A program made the translations under genes and the position numbers. The notes under the pieces were generated by a model. It worked only from the letters and a program-made list of their open reading frames with translations, was not told where the DNA came from and ran no database searches. From Prunus persica (Eukaryota > Streptophyta > Magnoliopsida > Rosales > Rosaceae): 64,000 nucleotides of DNA. This document shows, one piece after another, positions 49,507-61,067 of the stretch. Position 1 is the stretch's first letter. Each line of letters starts with the position of its first letter. Where the stretch lies: assembly GCF_000346465.2 (NCBI RefSeq), contig NC_034012.1, forward strand, positions 3,485,488-3,549,487, in the 5' to 3' direction.

Positions 49507-49637
49507 CTTCTTCCTCCTCAAAGCGCTGGAATCGGTATGAGGCGATGAGCTCTGTTCAAATAGGCTTCATCTGAGGGGGGTTATTGGGAAAACCAAAGGG
49601 TAATGAAGGGAGAGTGACCCCAAAAGGAAAAGGAAAA

Positions 49638-49647
49638 TGGCGGGAAA
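49638..49647 (-). promoter_or_regulatory. Candidate E2F site upstream of EXO1
   Basis: TTTCCCGCCA on the minus strand fits the E2F consensus, about 132 bases before the EXO1 ATG. A second, weaker TTTGGCGGGG (49686-49695) follows. Many plant replication and repair genes are driven by E2F in S phase; here the regulation is inferred from the motif only. Confidence 0.5.
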
Positions 49648-49699
49648 TATATTGGTGAATATTTGGTTCCGGGTAATTGTGCTTTGTTTGGCGGGGAGG

Positions 49700-51129
49700 A
49701 GTTTTGTGTTTTTTGTACGAGGCAAAAATAAGTTATTTTAACTATTTTTAAGGGCATAGTGTTCAAAATTTTATTTTTAAAAAACTGAATAAATTATTAA
49801 TAAACGGGATATTCTATGAACATCATTTACCAAAGAGAAATGTAATTTATCGAACCCTATTAAGGTTTCTTTCCCTCCAATATAACCGGAAAAAAAAAAT
49901 TGTAATTGATATTCGATACACTAAACCCAAAAAGTTGCTATGAAAATTAACAAACCCAATGGGGGCGGCAGGAATTGTAGCCCAAAAGGCCAAGAAATAA
50001 CAATGGCCCAAATAAGAGAAGTTCTTGTGTCCATCTTACAAGTTAAGCATCGCTTTAGCCAAAAATAGTACAAATTAATGAAGAATCCCTGTTATAATAT
50101 CTATATATAGTGGCCAATGGAGTCTAGGGTTTCAGATTCAAACCCTCATGGTATTTTTGTTGAATTGTATGTATACGTGAAATTCCCCGCCTCTATAGTT
50201 TAGATTATCACTAATTCTAAAAATAATATACCTGAAATGCTGTATTTCTTACTTGGTGTCCATGTCGTGTCTCTGACTAATTATGCATGTCATATGATAT
50301 CTTTCTGTTGATACGTTTTAACGAAAACAACAACAGGCAAGGAAAGATAAACAAACTAATTGAAATTAGATGAAAAAAGAAAGAAAGTAGAAGAAGAAGA
50401 AGCCGTGTTCAATTACAACAATGAGTCCAGTTGGCCCTGTCGTGACAGCTATAATAAACTTCATGTTGAGAGGTCCATTTTGTTTCCATATACATAAGTT
50501 TCAGGTGTGAGCACTTATATTCCAATATACTTGATCAAAACCCATGGACTCGTCAATTTTTGCCCACCAAAACATTCTGCATATTCCAATATTCATCGGA
50601 TATCTAATTTAAAATATTTATTATATATAACACGTGATTATAACCACGTATATGCATAAGTGACCAAAAAAAAAAACATTCATGATTTCAATGGCCCCAA
50701 AATCTGTAAAAATCTGAACCAATTGATGATTGATAGTGAGGGATGAGCCCACTTGAAGTTTATGTTTATCTAAGAGCCACAAAGCCGTATGCGGTATGAC
50801 GTCTCCTAGCTAGCTATTATCTCCTTCTGCCTATCAGTTTTCAAGTTGTGAAAGTTGTATCAGAAGAATGGCAGTGAAAAATCAATGGTTGGAAATTCAT
50901 GTTCGGATTATTAGATTAACGTAATCCCAATTTCTAATCTTTACCCTATTTGGAAATCCATCTTGGCTTTTATCAGAAATTTACAAGTTTAACATAATTG
51001 GATGATCATTAGATTAACATAATCCCAAATAGTTGGTAGTAAATAATGACTGGTGCCAGTTTTCTGGTAACAAGTATATAATTAATAAAACGCCTCCCCC
51101 TTTGGACCATTAATGTACAAAGCTACAAG

Positions 51130-51132
<3 letters not shown>
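49700..51132. other. Divergent intergenic region EXO1 / SWEET2
   Basis: Both neighbours are transcribed away from this space, so it holds two promoters. A site II-like GCCCA occurs near 49980 on the EXO1 side. No other gene seen. Confidence 0.5.

Positions 51133-51169
<37 letters not shown>
51133..51169. repeat. (GA)n tract in the SWEET2 leader or promoter
   Basis: About 37 bases of GA ending 80 bases before the SWEET2 ATG, probably in or next to the transcribed leader. Confidence 0.93.
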
Positions 51170-51172
<3 letters not shown>

Positions 51173-51248
51173 CTGTTTGGTGTTGCGTAGCAGCCAGTGA
51201 AGTTGTACATACATTTTCTAATCTCTGGTTTTGATCATTCATAGATCG

Positions 51249-52770
51249 ATGTTGTCAACTGGGTTGTCTTCTGTTTATTTAGGTTTCAGTACTGCAGCCG
51301 GCATTGCTGGTACCCTTCTTCATTTTGACACCATATCTGCTCCAATATGCTTCTTTCATTGTATATATTTGCTTATAACTTCTTTCAATATATGATTGAG
51401 GTATAGTTTTCTGTGTGTTTTTTGTTTCAGGAAGCAAAACCATGAATTATATTGAATGACTTTATATAATACTGTTGTGGGTCAAGAACTTTACCTTGAT
51501 TGAAGGCTTTTGAATTGTTAATTTAAGATGAAAATTCATATGTTGTTTAAGATGCATGTATAGGAATCAGCTTGGATAGCAAGTTTATGGTTTTGCTTAG
51601 CATTTTCTAAATTTAGTTAAGGAAAAGGAAATCTTCATCAAATATGTTTTTATGAGTTCCAAGAAACATTCTAACACCCATCTCTGTCAACTGCAGGGAA
51701 TATCTTTGCCTTCGTGTTGTTTGTGTCACCACTGTAAGTTGCTCAAAAAGTTTATAAGAAAAAAATGGAAATTTATGAAATTATGCACTTCCCCACTGAT
51801 TATATATGAATCTTTTTTTGTTTTCCAGGCCAACATTCAAGAGAATCATTAGAAACAAGTCAACAGAACAATTCTCTGGATTGCCTTACATATATGCCTT
51901 TTTGAATTGCTTGATATGTCTTTGGTATGGCATGCCTGTAGTGAAGACTGGTATTATATTGGTGGCTACAGTCAATTCATTTGGGGCTGTTTTCCAGTTA
52001 GTCTACTTGAGCATTTTCATTACGTACGCTGAAAGAGCAACTAAGGTTATCATCTATCCCCAATAGACCTGCACTTCTATTGAAATCCCTTTTACAATAA
52101 TGCATGACTGTCTGCTGTTCCTTAAAATGTTCATTGCAGCTTAGGATGTTGGGATTATTAGGGGCAGTTGCTGTTGTATTTGCGTTCGTTGTCTTTGTGA
52201 GCTTAGGAGTTTTAGAGTATGATGACAGGCAAACGTTCGTTGGATATTTGAGTGTCGCTTCACTTATTTCAATGTTTGCTTCGCCGCTGTTTATCATAGT
52301 AAGTTCGTGTGGAATAACTCTCACTCAGATTGCTTTTAGACAGTGCAATTTCTTGTCACTGATGTTGTTTCTCATATACCCTTTTGCAGAAACTGGTTAT
52401 CAAAACAAGGAGTGTCGAATTCATGCCATTTAATCTCTCTTTTGCAACTTTCTTGATGAGTCTCTCTTTCTCTGCCTATGGAATATTCAAGGAAGACCCC
52501 TTCCTTTATGTAAGTCTTCTGTTTTCTGCAGCAAGATCTTAACATGCCAATCCAAATTCCATCAGCTATTATATCACTCTAAGCAGAAAACCACATCACG
52601 CTTTTATTACTTATTGACTTGTGTTTATCTGTCCTCAAATGATATTTTGGATGCAGATCCCAAATGGTATTGGAACAATTTTAGGCCTTGTCCAGTTGGC
52701 TCTCTACTCCTACTATAGTAAGATATCTGGAGAAGACTCAAGAGAACCATTGATAGTTTCATATGTGTGA
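51249..52770 (+). CDS. SWEET2: SWEET2-type sugar transporter
   Basis: Sugar uniporter with seven membrane helices, two MtN3/saliva three-helix repeats joined by one linker helix. In Arabidopsis the SWEET2 member sits in the vacuole membrane and retains glucose in roots; the same is inferred here. Six exons: 51249-51309, 51697-51733, 51829-52045, 52140-52298, 52390-52509 and 52657-52770, all in phase, 235 residues. First MtN3 repeat: AAGIAGNIFAFVLFVSPLPTF, RNKSTEQFSGLPYIYA, LNCLICLWYGMP and VNSFGAVFQLVYL. Second: ASLISMFASPLFI, KTRSVEFMPFNLS and PNGIGTILGLVQLALY. Conserved prolines and the pore Asn pair are present. The EPLIVSYV C-terminus is typical of SWEET2. The ATG at 51249 is the only one near the conserved AGIAG start; the N-terminal 16 residues are not conserved. 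Confidence 0.95.
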
Positions 52771-53940
52771 AACTTACCAGCCTAATACTCAATACAGTAA
52801 AAGTCAAGTGCCAAGTATTTCTTTCAGCTGTATAGACTAGAGGAAAATATGGCAATGGTATTTACGCAGTGGCCGGAAAGGGGCATTCATTTTGTCCATA
52901 TCATGGCATATGAAACAGTTAATTAGAAAAGGGCCATTTCCAACAATCGTTGTTGGCCATAAAGCGTTATAGCGAAAGAGCAGTATCAGATTTTGTTAAA
53001 GTTTTACCAAAAGGAAACTGATAAGTTGATGCAGAACCTTGTGCTGTTTAAAGGGGTTTACAGTTTGCTTGGTTGGTACTTGTTATACAGTGCTGCAGAT
53101 GGTTCCCATTCTAGAATTGCACCAAATGTGGATCCACTTTCATCTTGTAAGGTTTGGATGACTAGCTTATATTCAAAGGCCTGCCACCATTTTGGAGCAA
53201 GAGCATTTTCTCCATCTATGTTTTCTTGCCTATCAAGATCAAGCAAGTAGATTGCTTGTATGAAGCACAAAAAGCTAGTTATTCAATGTCCCAACGAATT
53301 CTTTCAATATTCTTGTATATTTCTCACAGGCCTTGAGTTTTTATAGGGTAAAATTCCTATTTGACTATTATTTTCTTCTTTTGTGTGGCACATGTTGACT
53401 TGAAATTTGGGAGACACGACCAGTGATATAAGCAAATTTGCTAAACCTTTGTTTTCTTTATACTTCTGTAATCAACGCCATGGGAGACACGACCAGTGAC
53501 ACTGATCTTGTAGCTATTGTGGTAACAATCACACCATGTTATTTAGGAAATTAAAAAGGCTTAAAAGTTGTTTATCTATGGACAATTAAAAAGTGAACAA
53601 AGAGCTGAATTGGGTTCATGTCTTGCATTGGGTGTGTCAACCTTCCATGATCATCCTGATAATATTAGGTATTTTATTAGTGAAAATTTACTTGGAGTAT
53701 GTAAGCCTCGAGCCATTGTTTAGTTTCTCTGTTGGGTGTTAGTCCCCTTTCTTCACCCCAAAAAAAAAGAAAATAAACATAGAAAATAGATTTGTAACTC
53801 AAGTGCATAATAATAGCATTTACTCTTGCACTGCACCTGATATTCTTGTATATAACAATTATTTGTAATTATTTTTTAAGTTTTAAAAATGATGTAATAT
53901 TTTTATTCTTTTTATTGGGAATATGAGTCAGTTTAGAGGT
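52771..53940. other. SWEET2 3' region and spacer
   Basis: Probable SWEET2 3' untranslated sequence followed by AT-rich DNA. An open frame at 52993-53250 has no family resemblance. The phrase GGGAGACACGACCAGTGA occurs twice (about 53409 and 53483), a local direct repeat. Confidence 0.5.
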
Positions 53941-53965
53941 GATACGGATTGAGAGCCATACAAAA

Positions 53966-54047
53966 GCCCAACTTTGAAATTAGGCCAGGAGGCCCAAAAC
54001 CCAATCTACCTTGAAAATAAGAAATCCTGAGACTAATAAAAAGCCCA
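53966..54047 (+). promoter_or_regulatory. Site II (GCCCA) cluster in the eL42 promoter
   Basis: GCCCA occurs at 53966-53970, 53992-53996 and 54043-54047, and a telo-box-like GAACCCTAG (complement) at 54091-54099, all within 190 bases of the ATG. Grouped site II elements with a telo box are typical of plant ribosomal protein genes. Confidence 0.6.
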
Positions 54048-54154
54048 TCCCATCAAGTATAAAACCGGGCGCTTACCACTTTGCTACCCTCTAGGGTTCT
54101 TACTACGATTGTTGTGTTCCTGCTCAGTTTTGTATCCGCGCCGCTTCCTTCACC

Positions 54155-55238
<1,084 letters not shown>

Positions 55239-56500
55239 ATGCATTATTTTGCTTGTACTTTTGTGCTGCACTTCTATTTTGTTGGAGCTTTTAAGCAAGT
55301 ATGGAAGATTTGTTCAAGTTTTTGTTAGTTTATGTCAAACGTCAAAGTGTTTGTGACACTTTTTCTGTTATCAGTTGAAGATTGAGATTAGAGTTCCAAT
55401 ACAGCGTTCACCGTTGTCGCTAATTTATATGTTTCAATTTGCATCTTCAGCACTAGATGTTTTGTTTCAGTTTAATTTGCTAATATCAGTTGGGGTTGTC
55501 TGATTGTGATTATGGGGTTGGCATTGAATCAGCCGAACCTAAACCGTCCATTGCGGTTTGATGGTAAATTACCATCAAAAGTTGTGAACGGTCTGAAAAC
55601 TGAACCAAATTGTAATGGTTGATTTTGTTTTTAGATTATGACCCAATACTTATTGTAAGGGGTCAGTTGGGGTTGGCATGGAATCAGCCAAACCTAAAGG
55701 GTCCATCGCGGTTTGGTTCGATTTTACCATCAAAAGTTGAACGGTCTCAAAACTGAACCAATTGGTTTTTAGATGATGACCCAATACTTGTTGTAAAGGG
55801 TGAATGTACGCCGATTGCTAAACTCTTTAACCCTTGAGAGTGCTCATGTACCTGATCGACCTTCTGTGATGCTTTTTTTAAATATTTTATTTTACAAATT
55901 TTGGCTGATCATAGGATTAAATTGTATTATCTTTAGTCCTTAAATAATTATTCATCTAACAAATTAAACTAATTCACCGTTTATTCATCCACCCTCTACG
56001 TATCTATGTTTTCATAATGTTTTTTTACAAACCAATAAAAAAAATCTCTCTCATACCACTCCAATTTTGTTTATGTATTTTAGAGCGTATATCCAAGATA
56101 TTATTTAAACAGATTCTACAAAGTTAATTTTTATTTTATTTTAATAGAAACTTAATTAATATATTTTTCTCCCAATATGCAATTTTTGAGTTTATCTCTC
56201 ATTATTGCGGTTTAAAAATCCACCATTTCACTTAGAACTGATTATTTATAAATTTATGTACATAACACATGGAAATAAAATATTATAAATTAGGCACTCT
56301 AAGAATTCCCCAAAACCAAATCCAAGAGAGGAAAGGAAACTTTGACCCAAAAGGAAACGAAGGGTAAAAATGTAATTTTACACAGTACATAAAAAGGCAA
56401 AGAAAGAATCTTATAAATATCGCCTAGAAGATCCAATTCCCATCCAATCCAAATCTACACGTAAAATATATATATATATTTTAAATTAAAAAGAGCTTAG
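55239..56500. other. Spacer between eL42 and the bromodomain gene
   Basis: Contains the eL42 3' untranslated region and the 55487-55802 tandem duplication; the rest is AT-rich with no supported gene. Confidence 0.5.
55487..55802. repeat. Diverged tandem duplication of about 140-175 bp
   Basis: Two adjacent units, about 55487-55664 and 55665-55802, share GGGGTTGGCATxGAATCAGCC, a TTACCATCAAAAGTTG core, and ATGACCCAATACTT. The first unit has extra bases in the middle. Non-coding and internally somewhat palindromic. Confidence 0.85.
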
Positions 56501-57463
56501 CTGTTTTGGGGTCGAGTAAAAAGAGAAAAACCCTAAGCCCCTACCACTTCACTGTGCTCTCTTCCTTTCTTCTCACTCCCACCCTCCCTCTCTCTCTAAA
56601 CCCTAGTCTCTTCCTCATATCGCATACCCACGACCACGAGGGGGCTTTTGGGCCCTCTCGCTCTCGCTGCGTCGCTCTCTACGCACAATCAGTCGGTGGT
56701 CAGCTAGCTCTCTCCCTTCGATCAATTTCGGTGAGTTCGTCTTCTACTCTTATCTCACGATTTCTCACTTTGTTTTTTCATGTTTATAGTCGTCGTCTTC
56801 ATCTGGGTTTCCTGCCTTGTTACTTTGTAGTCTTGGGTTTCTCTTTTTCTGGCGTTTTCATGAATCTGTGTGTGGATCTCGTGATTTTATGTTTCTGGGT
56901 TTTTCCTAATTTCTTTGTGTTTGGGACCTAATTAAAGTGTGTCAAGAGCATGATTTTTGGTACTTGGGGGTGTTTTAAAAATCAGCCATTGTTATGCCGA
57001 TATGTTGCTTGGTTAATTTGTTATTTGACTTCTGGAAATCCTTTTTATGTACTTATGCAGATACAATCCTTTAGGGTAATTATTATAGTCGGAGTAGTTG
57101 AATTGAATTTTTATGATGTCACAGTCAGAATCACCGCAGGCCCCTCAATTTATTTAGTATGTTCTTGGGGAAAAAAATAAAAAACTGGAGAGTGGGCTAT
57201 CTACATACTAGGTGTTTTGTTAAATTTATTTTTTATTTTTTACGGTAGAAGTATTACGCAGTACACTTCTTGTGCATTGATAGCACTATTTGTTGCTTAA
57301 TTTTTGCAAACTTTTTTTTGCAGAGGGTGGTGTGTTTTTATACCTGTGTTGTTAGAGGACACTGGTTTTCTCAGAGTTATTGGGTATTAGGGAAGCCATA
57401 AATTTTTTCCTAAGAACTTGAAATTTGGGCTTTGTCCATCTTGAATCGACACAGTTTGTTAGT

Positions 57464-60400
57464 ATGATTGCCACTAAAACCATGCTATCAAGCAACAAGC
57501 TGAAGATTAAATTTGCCTGCAAAAGAATTGAAGCTGATCTTGGCAAAAAAATAGAAGCTGATCCTCAGAAACGCTCGTGTGACTTTGGGCATCAAGTGTC
57601 ACTTAATGAGGTCAGCTCAATGGCAAAACCTTCTTTCCCAGGTTCTAAGAAGCGTGCAGCCCCAGAAGCTCTCGAATCTCAGAAAGAGAAGAAGCTGAAG
57701 ATGGATCGTAGTGTGACGTTGCAGTGTTCAACGATTCTGAAAACACTGATAACTCATAAGGATGGTTGGGCTTTCAGTAAACCAGTTGATCCCTTGTCTC
57801 TAAACATTCCTGATTACTTTCATATTATTTCTCATCCCATGGATTTGGGCACGATAAAATCAAAGCTGGAGAAAAATATGTACCGCAACACTGAAGAGTT
57901 TGCAGCTGATGTCAGACTGACTTTTTCTAATGCCATGGTCTACAATCCTCCTGCCAATATTTTTCATCAGATGGCCAAAAACCTGAATAAGATTTTTGAG
58001 ATGAGATGGTGTCTTTTAGGTGGGAAATTGAATCATGGAAGCTCGAAGGTTGAACCAGCAAAATCATTGAGTGGTCAAATTAAGAAAATAACTTATACAA
58101 GGCAGAATCCTGATAGAACTCCTCCCTTTCATAATATGTCAGTGACCAAGAGGTCCATGCCTTCCGAAGAGAAGGTCAGAGTTCATGTTGATACAAGGCA
58201 GAATCCCAGTAGAACTCCTCCCTTTCATAATATGTCGGTGACCAAGAGGTCCATGCCTTCCGAAGAGAAGGTCAGAGTTCCTTTTGGTGTGAGTGATGGT
58301 GAGGTAAGTAAGAAATTGTGATTTTCTTTTGCTTACAAAGATGTTTACTGGATTGGTACAAAAACGTAAAATTTGCATTTCCTATTCTAGATTAGTAGTT
58401 ATGCCGTTGAAGTAGTTTGCATTTCCTTTTCTGTCAGAGTAATATATATTTTGTTTACAGGCAGAGCTTTCCAAAACAGTGCAGCATTGCACTCCCAAAT
58501 TGTTAGCAAAGAACTCTAATAGAGGTATGAAAGAAAAACAAGCTTCAGGCTTTAGTTTCTGCTTTATGGATATCTATGCGTGCTAATTCAGTGTGTCATA
58601 CAGGCACTGATAGTGGCAGTAGACAAGCTTCAGGCTCTATGAATGCAAACCAGCCATCAAGCCCGGTTGGCAGAAAATGTGGTTCATGTGGCAACCTTGC
58701 ATGTCGATGCGGGCTTCCTTGTGACTCAATGGGCAGAGATCATTGTTTGTCTAATCCCAATGCATCCAGACTGGTATGCATGACAATATTTCTTTTAATG
58801 TCCTTGAGAGTTTAAGTTAAGAGTTTTATGTTCTTTTAGCAGTAATTGAAACTTCTTATTCAATTCTAGGATTGTCAAGCAAAAAGCTTGTCAACATCCC
58901 AGATGAGCAAGTCAGATCCAGAATCTGATGGTGAGATGACGCAACAATTTGTTATATTATGATATTTAACCAGTTATTTTAGTGATCTGAGTACTGGATT
59001 GGTGTTGGAAATAATATGAAGGGGCTGTAAGTGCTTTGGATGATGAAAACATTTGTCCCAGCCCTCAGCTTACAACTCCAGTAACAGATGCTGCTTCTGG
59101 AGAAGGTAAGTTTATTCACCAGCAATGCCAAAATTAAGTTGTGGCATCGTCCATTTTGGCATATGTGGACTTATTAAATTGGAGTTCTTACTGAATTGTT
59201 TCAGAATGGAAAACTTCTCTTTTTGATGTTCAACTTTCACCAAAAAGAGCTCTCCGTGCTGCAATGCTAAAGAGCCGCTTTGCAGACACTATTTGGAAAG
59301 CTCAACAAGAAAAACTCCTGGATCAAGTAAGCTTCATTTTTTCACAAGATCATGCCAGGCTAGTTGGATACTGAGTGAGAAGGTTTCCATGCAATTTTAG
59401 TAATTTACTTGTTTTTCATTCTTCCATCCAGGGTGGTAGATGTGATCCAATGAAGATGCGACAGGAAAAAGCAAGATTGGAGAGGAGGCAGCATGAAGGT
59501 AAAGCTGGCTTTGTTTCTTCCTTTATTCTTTGCCATCATTTTGGGTTTGAAGATTCTTAATTTTATAAGAATGCAACCAATAGTTATACTGTATCTGGTT
59601 AGCCTCATGTGTGCAATGTGAAAGTGCACAATTTTTAATTTAAGGGCTTGTCTGCGTGGCAAACACTTGCTTGGTGTTCTTTTTCAGTGTTCTTGATTTG
59701 TACCAAAACGTTTTTTGGTCATTTAGGTGGAATAACAATTCTAACTTTTTTAAGGCCAAATTGAATCTTTTATCTCTTTTCTTTCTTTTTTGTTTTGGCC
59801 ATATTGACTCTTGGTCTCCCAGTCCTAGTGTTTTGGCCATGTTGAATCTTGCTCTCCAGTCCTAGTGTTTGATAACAAAATTCATGGATCTTGATGTTGA
59901 AGTTTGTTGCAATATCATGATTATCATGATTATATTGTTAAGGCATTACACTGCATGACTCATCAATAAAATCTCCTGCTGCACCTACCTTATATTAATT
60001 GATGATCTTAAACTTTACCATACTACAGAGAAGGCAAGGATTGAAGCTGAAATAAGAGCTGCTGAAGCCGCCACACGAATGAGGGCTGAGATTGAGTTGA
60101 AGCAGCAACGGAAGAGAAAAAGAGAAGAAGCTCGAATTGCACTTGAGAAGGTTTACCTTTGTTTTTCATATTTACAACTTCTTGCGTGAATGTTATCTCT
60201 TTTGGTGCCTTTGTGGTCTTAATTTGCTGAGTGTCCTTATCCAGATGCAAAGAACGGTTGAGATTGATCAAAACTTGAAGATCCTAGAGGAACTTGAAAG
60301 ATTAACTGGATTCTCTCCATCCACTCCTCTTCTCAACTGTAAGAGTCGGTCTGGGGCGTTTGGAGGAGCGCACCTCCGATCGCCTTTGGAACAGTTAGGT

Positions 60401-60487
60401 TTGTTTATAAAGGCTGAATATTCGGGAGATGAGGATGATGATGAGTCAATTCTGAACGAGGATGGGGAGGAAGGGGAGATTGTTTGA
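57464..60487 (+). CDS. GTE-type bromodomain transcription factor (GTE8/GTE12-like)
   Basis: Chromatin reader binding acetylated histones. Nine coding exons: 57464-58303, 58461-58524, 58604-58773, 58870-58930, 59022-59105, 59205-59326, 59432-59498, 60029-60150 and 60245-60487; 590 residues. The bromodomain spans about residues 83-185 (LITHKDGWAFSKPVD, DYFHIISHPMDLGTI, acetyl-lysine Asn161 in VYNPP). Residues 212-275 are a duplicated 32-residue unit. A Cys-rich patch (KCGSCGNLACRCGLPC) lies near residue 325. Then follow the plant GTE C-terminal parts: RALRAAMLKSRFADTI, a long charged coiled coil (KARLERRQHE onward, KRKREEARIALEK), LEELERLTG and an acidic end (SGDEDDDESILNEDGEEGEIV). This order fits the GTE8-12 group. 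A leader exon near 56510-56730 and an intron ending at 57323 are likely. The ATG at 57464 is the first in frame. Confidence 0.93.
58097..58288 (+). repeat. 96-bp in-frame tandem duplication in the bromodomain gene
   Basis: Units 58097-58192 and 58193-58288 differ at only a few bases. They encode two copies of a 32-residue segment starting TRQNP(D/S)RTPPFHNMSV. The duplication adds 32 residues between the bromodomain and the C-terminal region without a frame change. Confidence 0.95.
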
Positions 60488-61067
60488 GACACTACGTGTT
60501 GGCCCCTTACTAATTGTATGTGTTCTGTTTTTCCAGCTCAAGATGTTTTGTATCAGTCTATCGAGAGGGAAAAGAGACCATTGTAAATAATTTTTTACTT
60601 TTTTTAATTTTCCGGTAGTGGGGATATACGAGTATATATAATAGATTCTCTCTTAAAGAACGAAGAAGAAAGTGTCTGATCAGTTTTCTCTTACTCTACT
60701 TACTCTTTCCTCTGTCTCTGCCCTGCTCTAATCAAATGTGTCTACTTTTTTACCTGTTAATGGGGTCAAGTCCCATAATTAGCCTCATGGAGTAATTTGG
60801 ATTCAGATTCCAGTCCGTATTTTGAATTCCGATTACACACAAAATCTGTAAAATAGTCCTTTCAACAAATAATTAACTTCCCAGATAAGACTAGAGTGAT
60901 TCAAATTTGATTAACATCATAAACCTCAAGTGAAGTATACGCCTTTCTTGAAGAAGGGTTTAGGGTTCAAACAGTGAAATAAGGGTAATATATTCCAACG
61001 GTCGAATTGGATTCACTCCCTTTTGATAGGATACGCCTGTCGATTTGTGTGCGAGAGAGAAAGAGAG
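60488..61067. other. Spacer between the bromodomain gene and SLX1 relic
   Basis: Contains the 3' untranslated region of the bromodomain gene and the promoter side of the SLX1-like locus. No other feature seen. Confidence 0.5.

Noticed and set aside
52993..53250. 85-codon frame downstream of SWEET2
   Set aside because: No recognisable domain; base composition like untranslated or spacer DNA.
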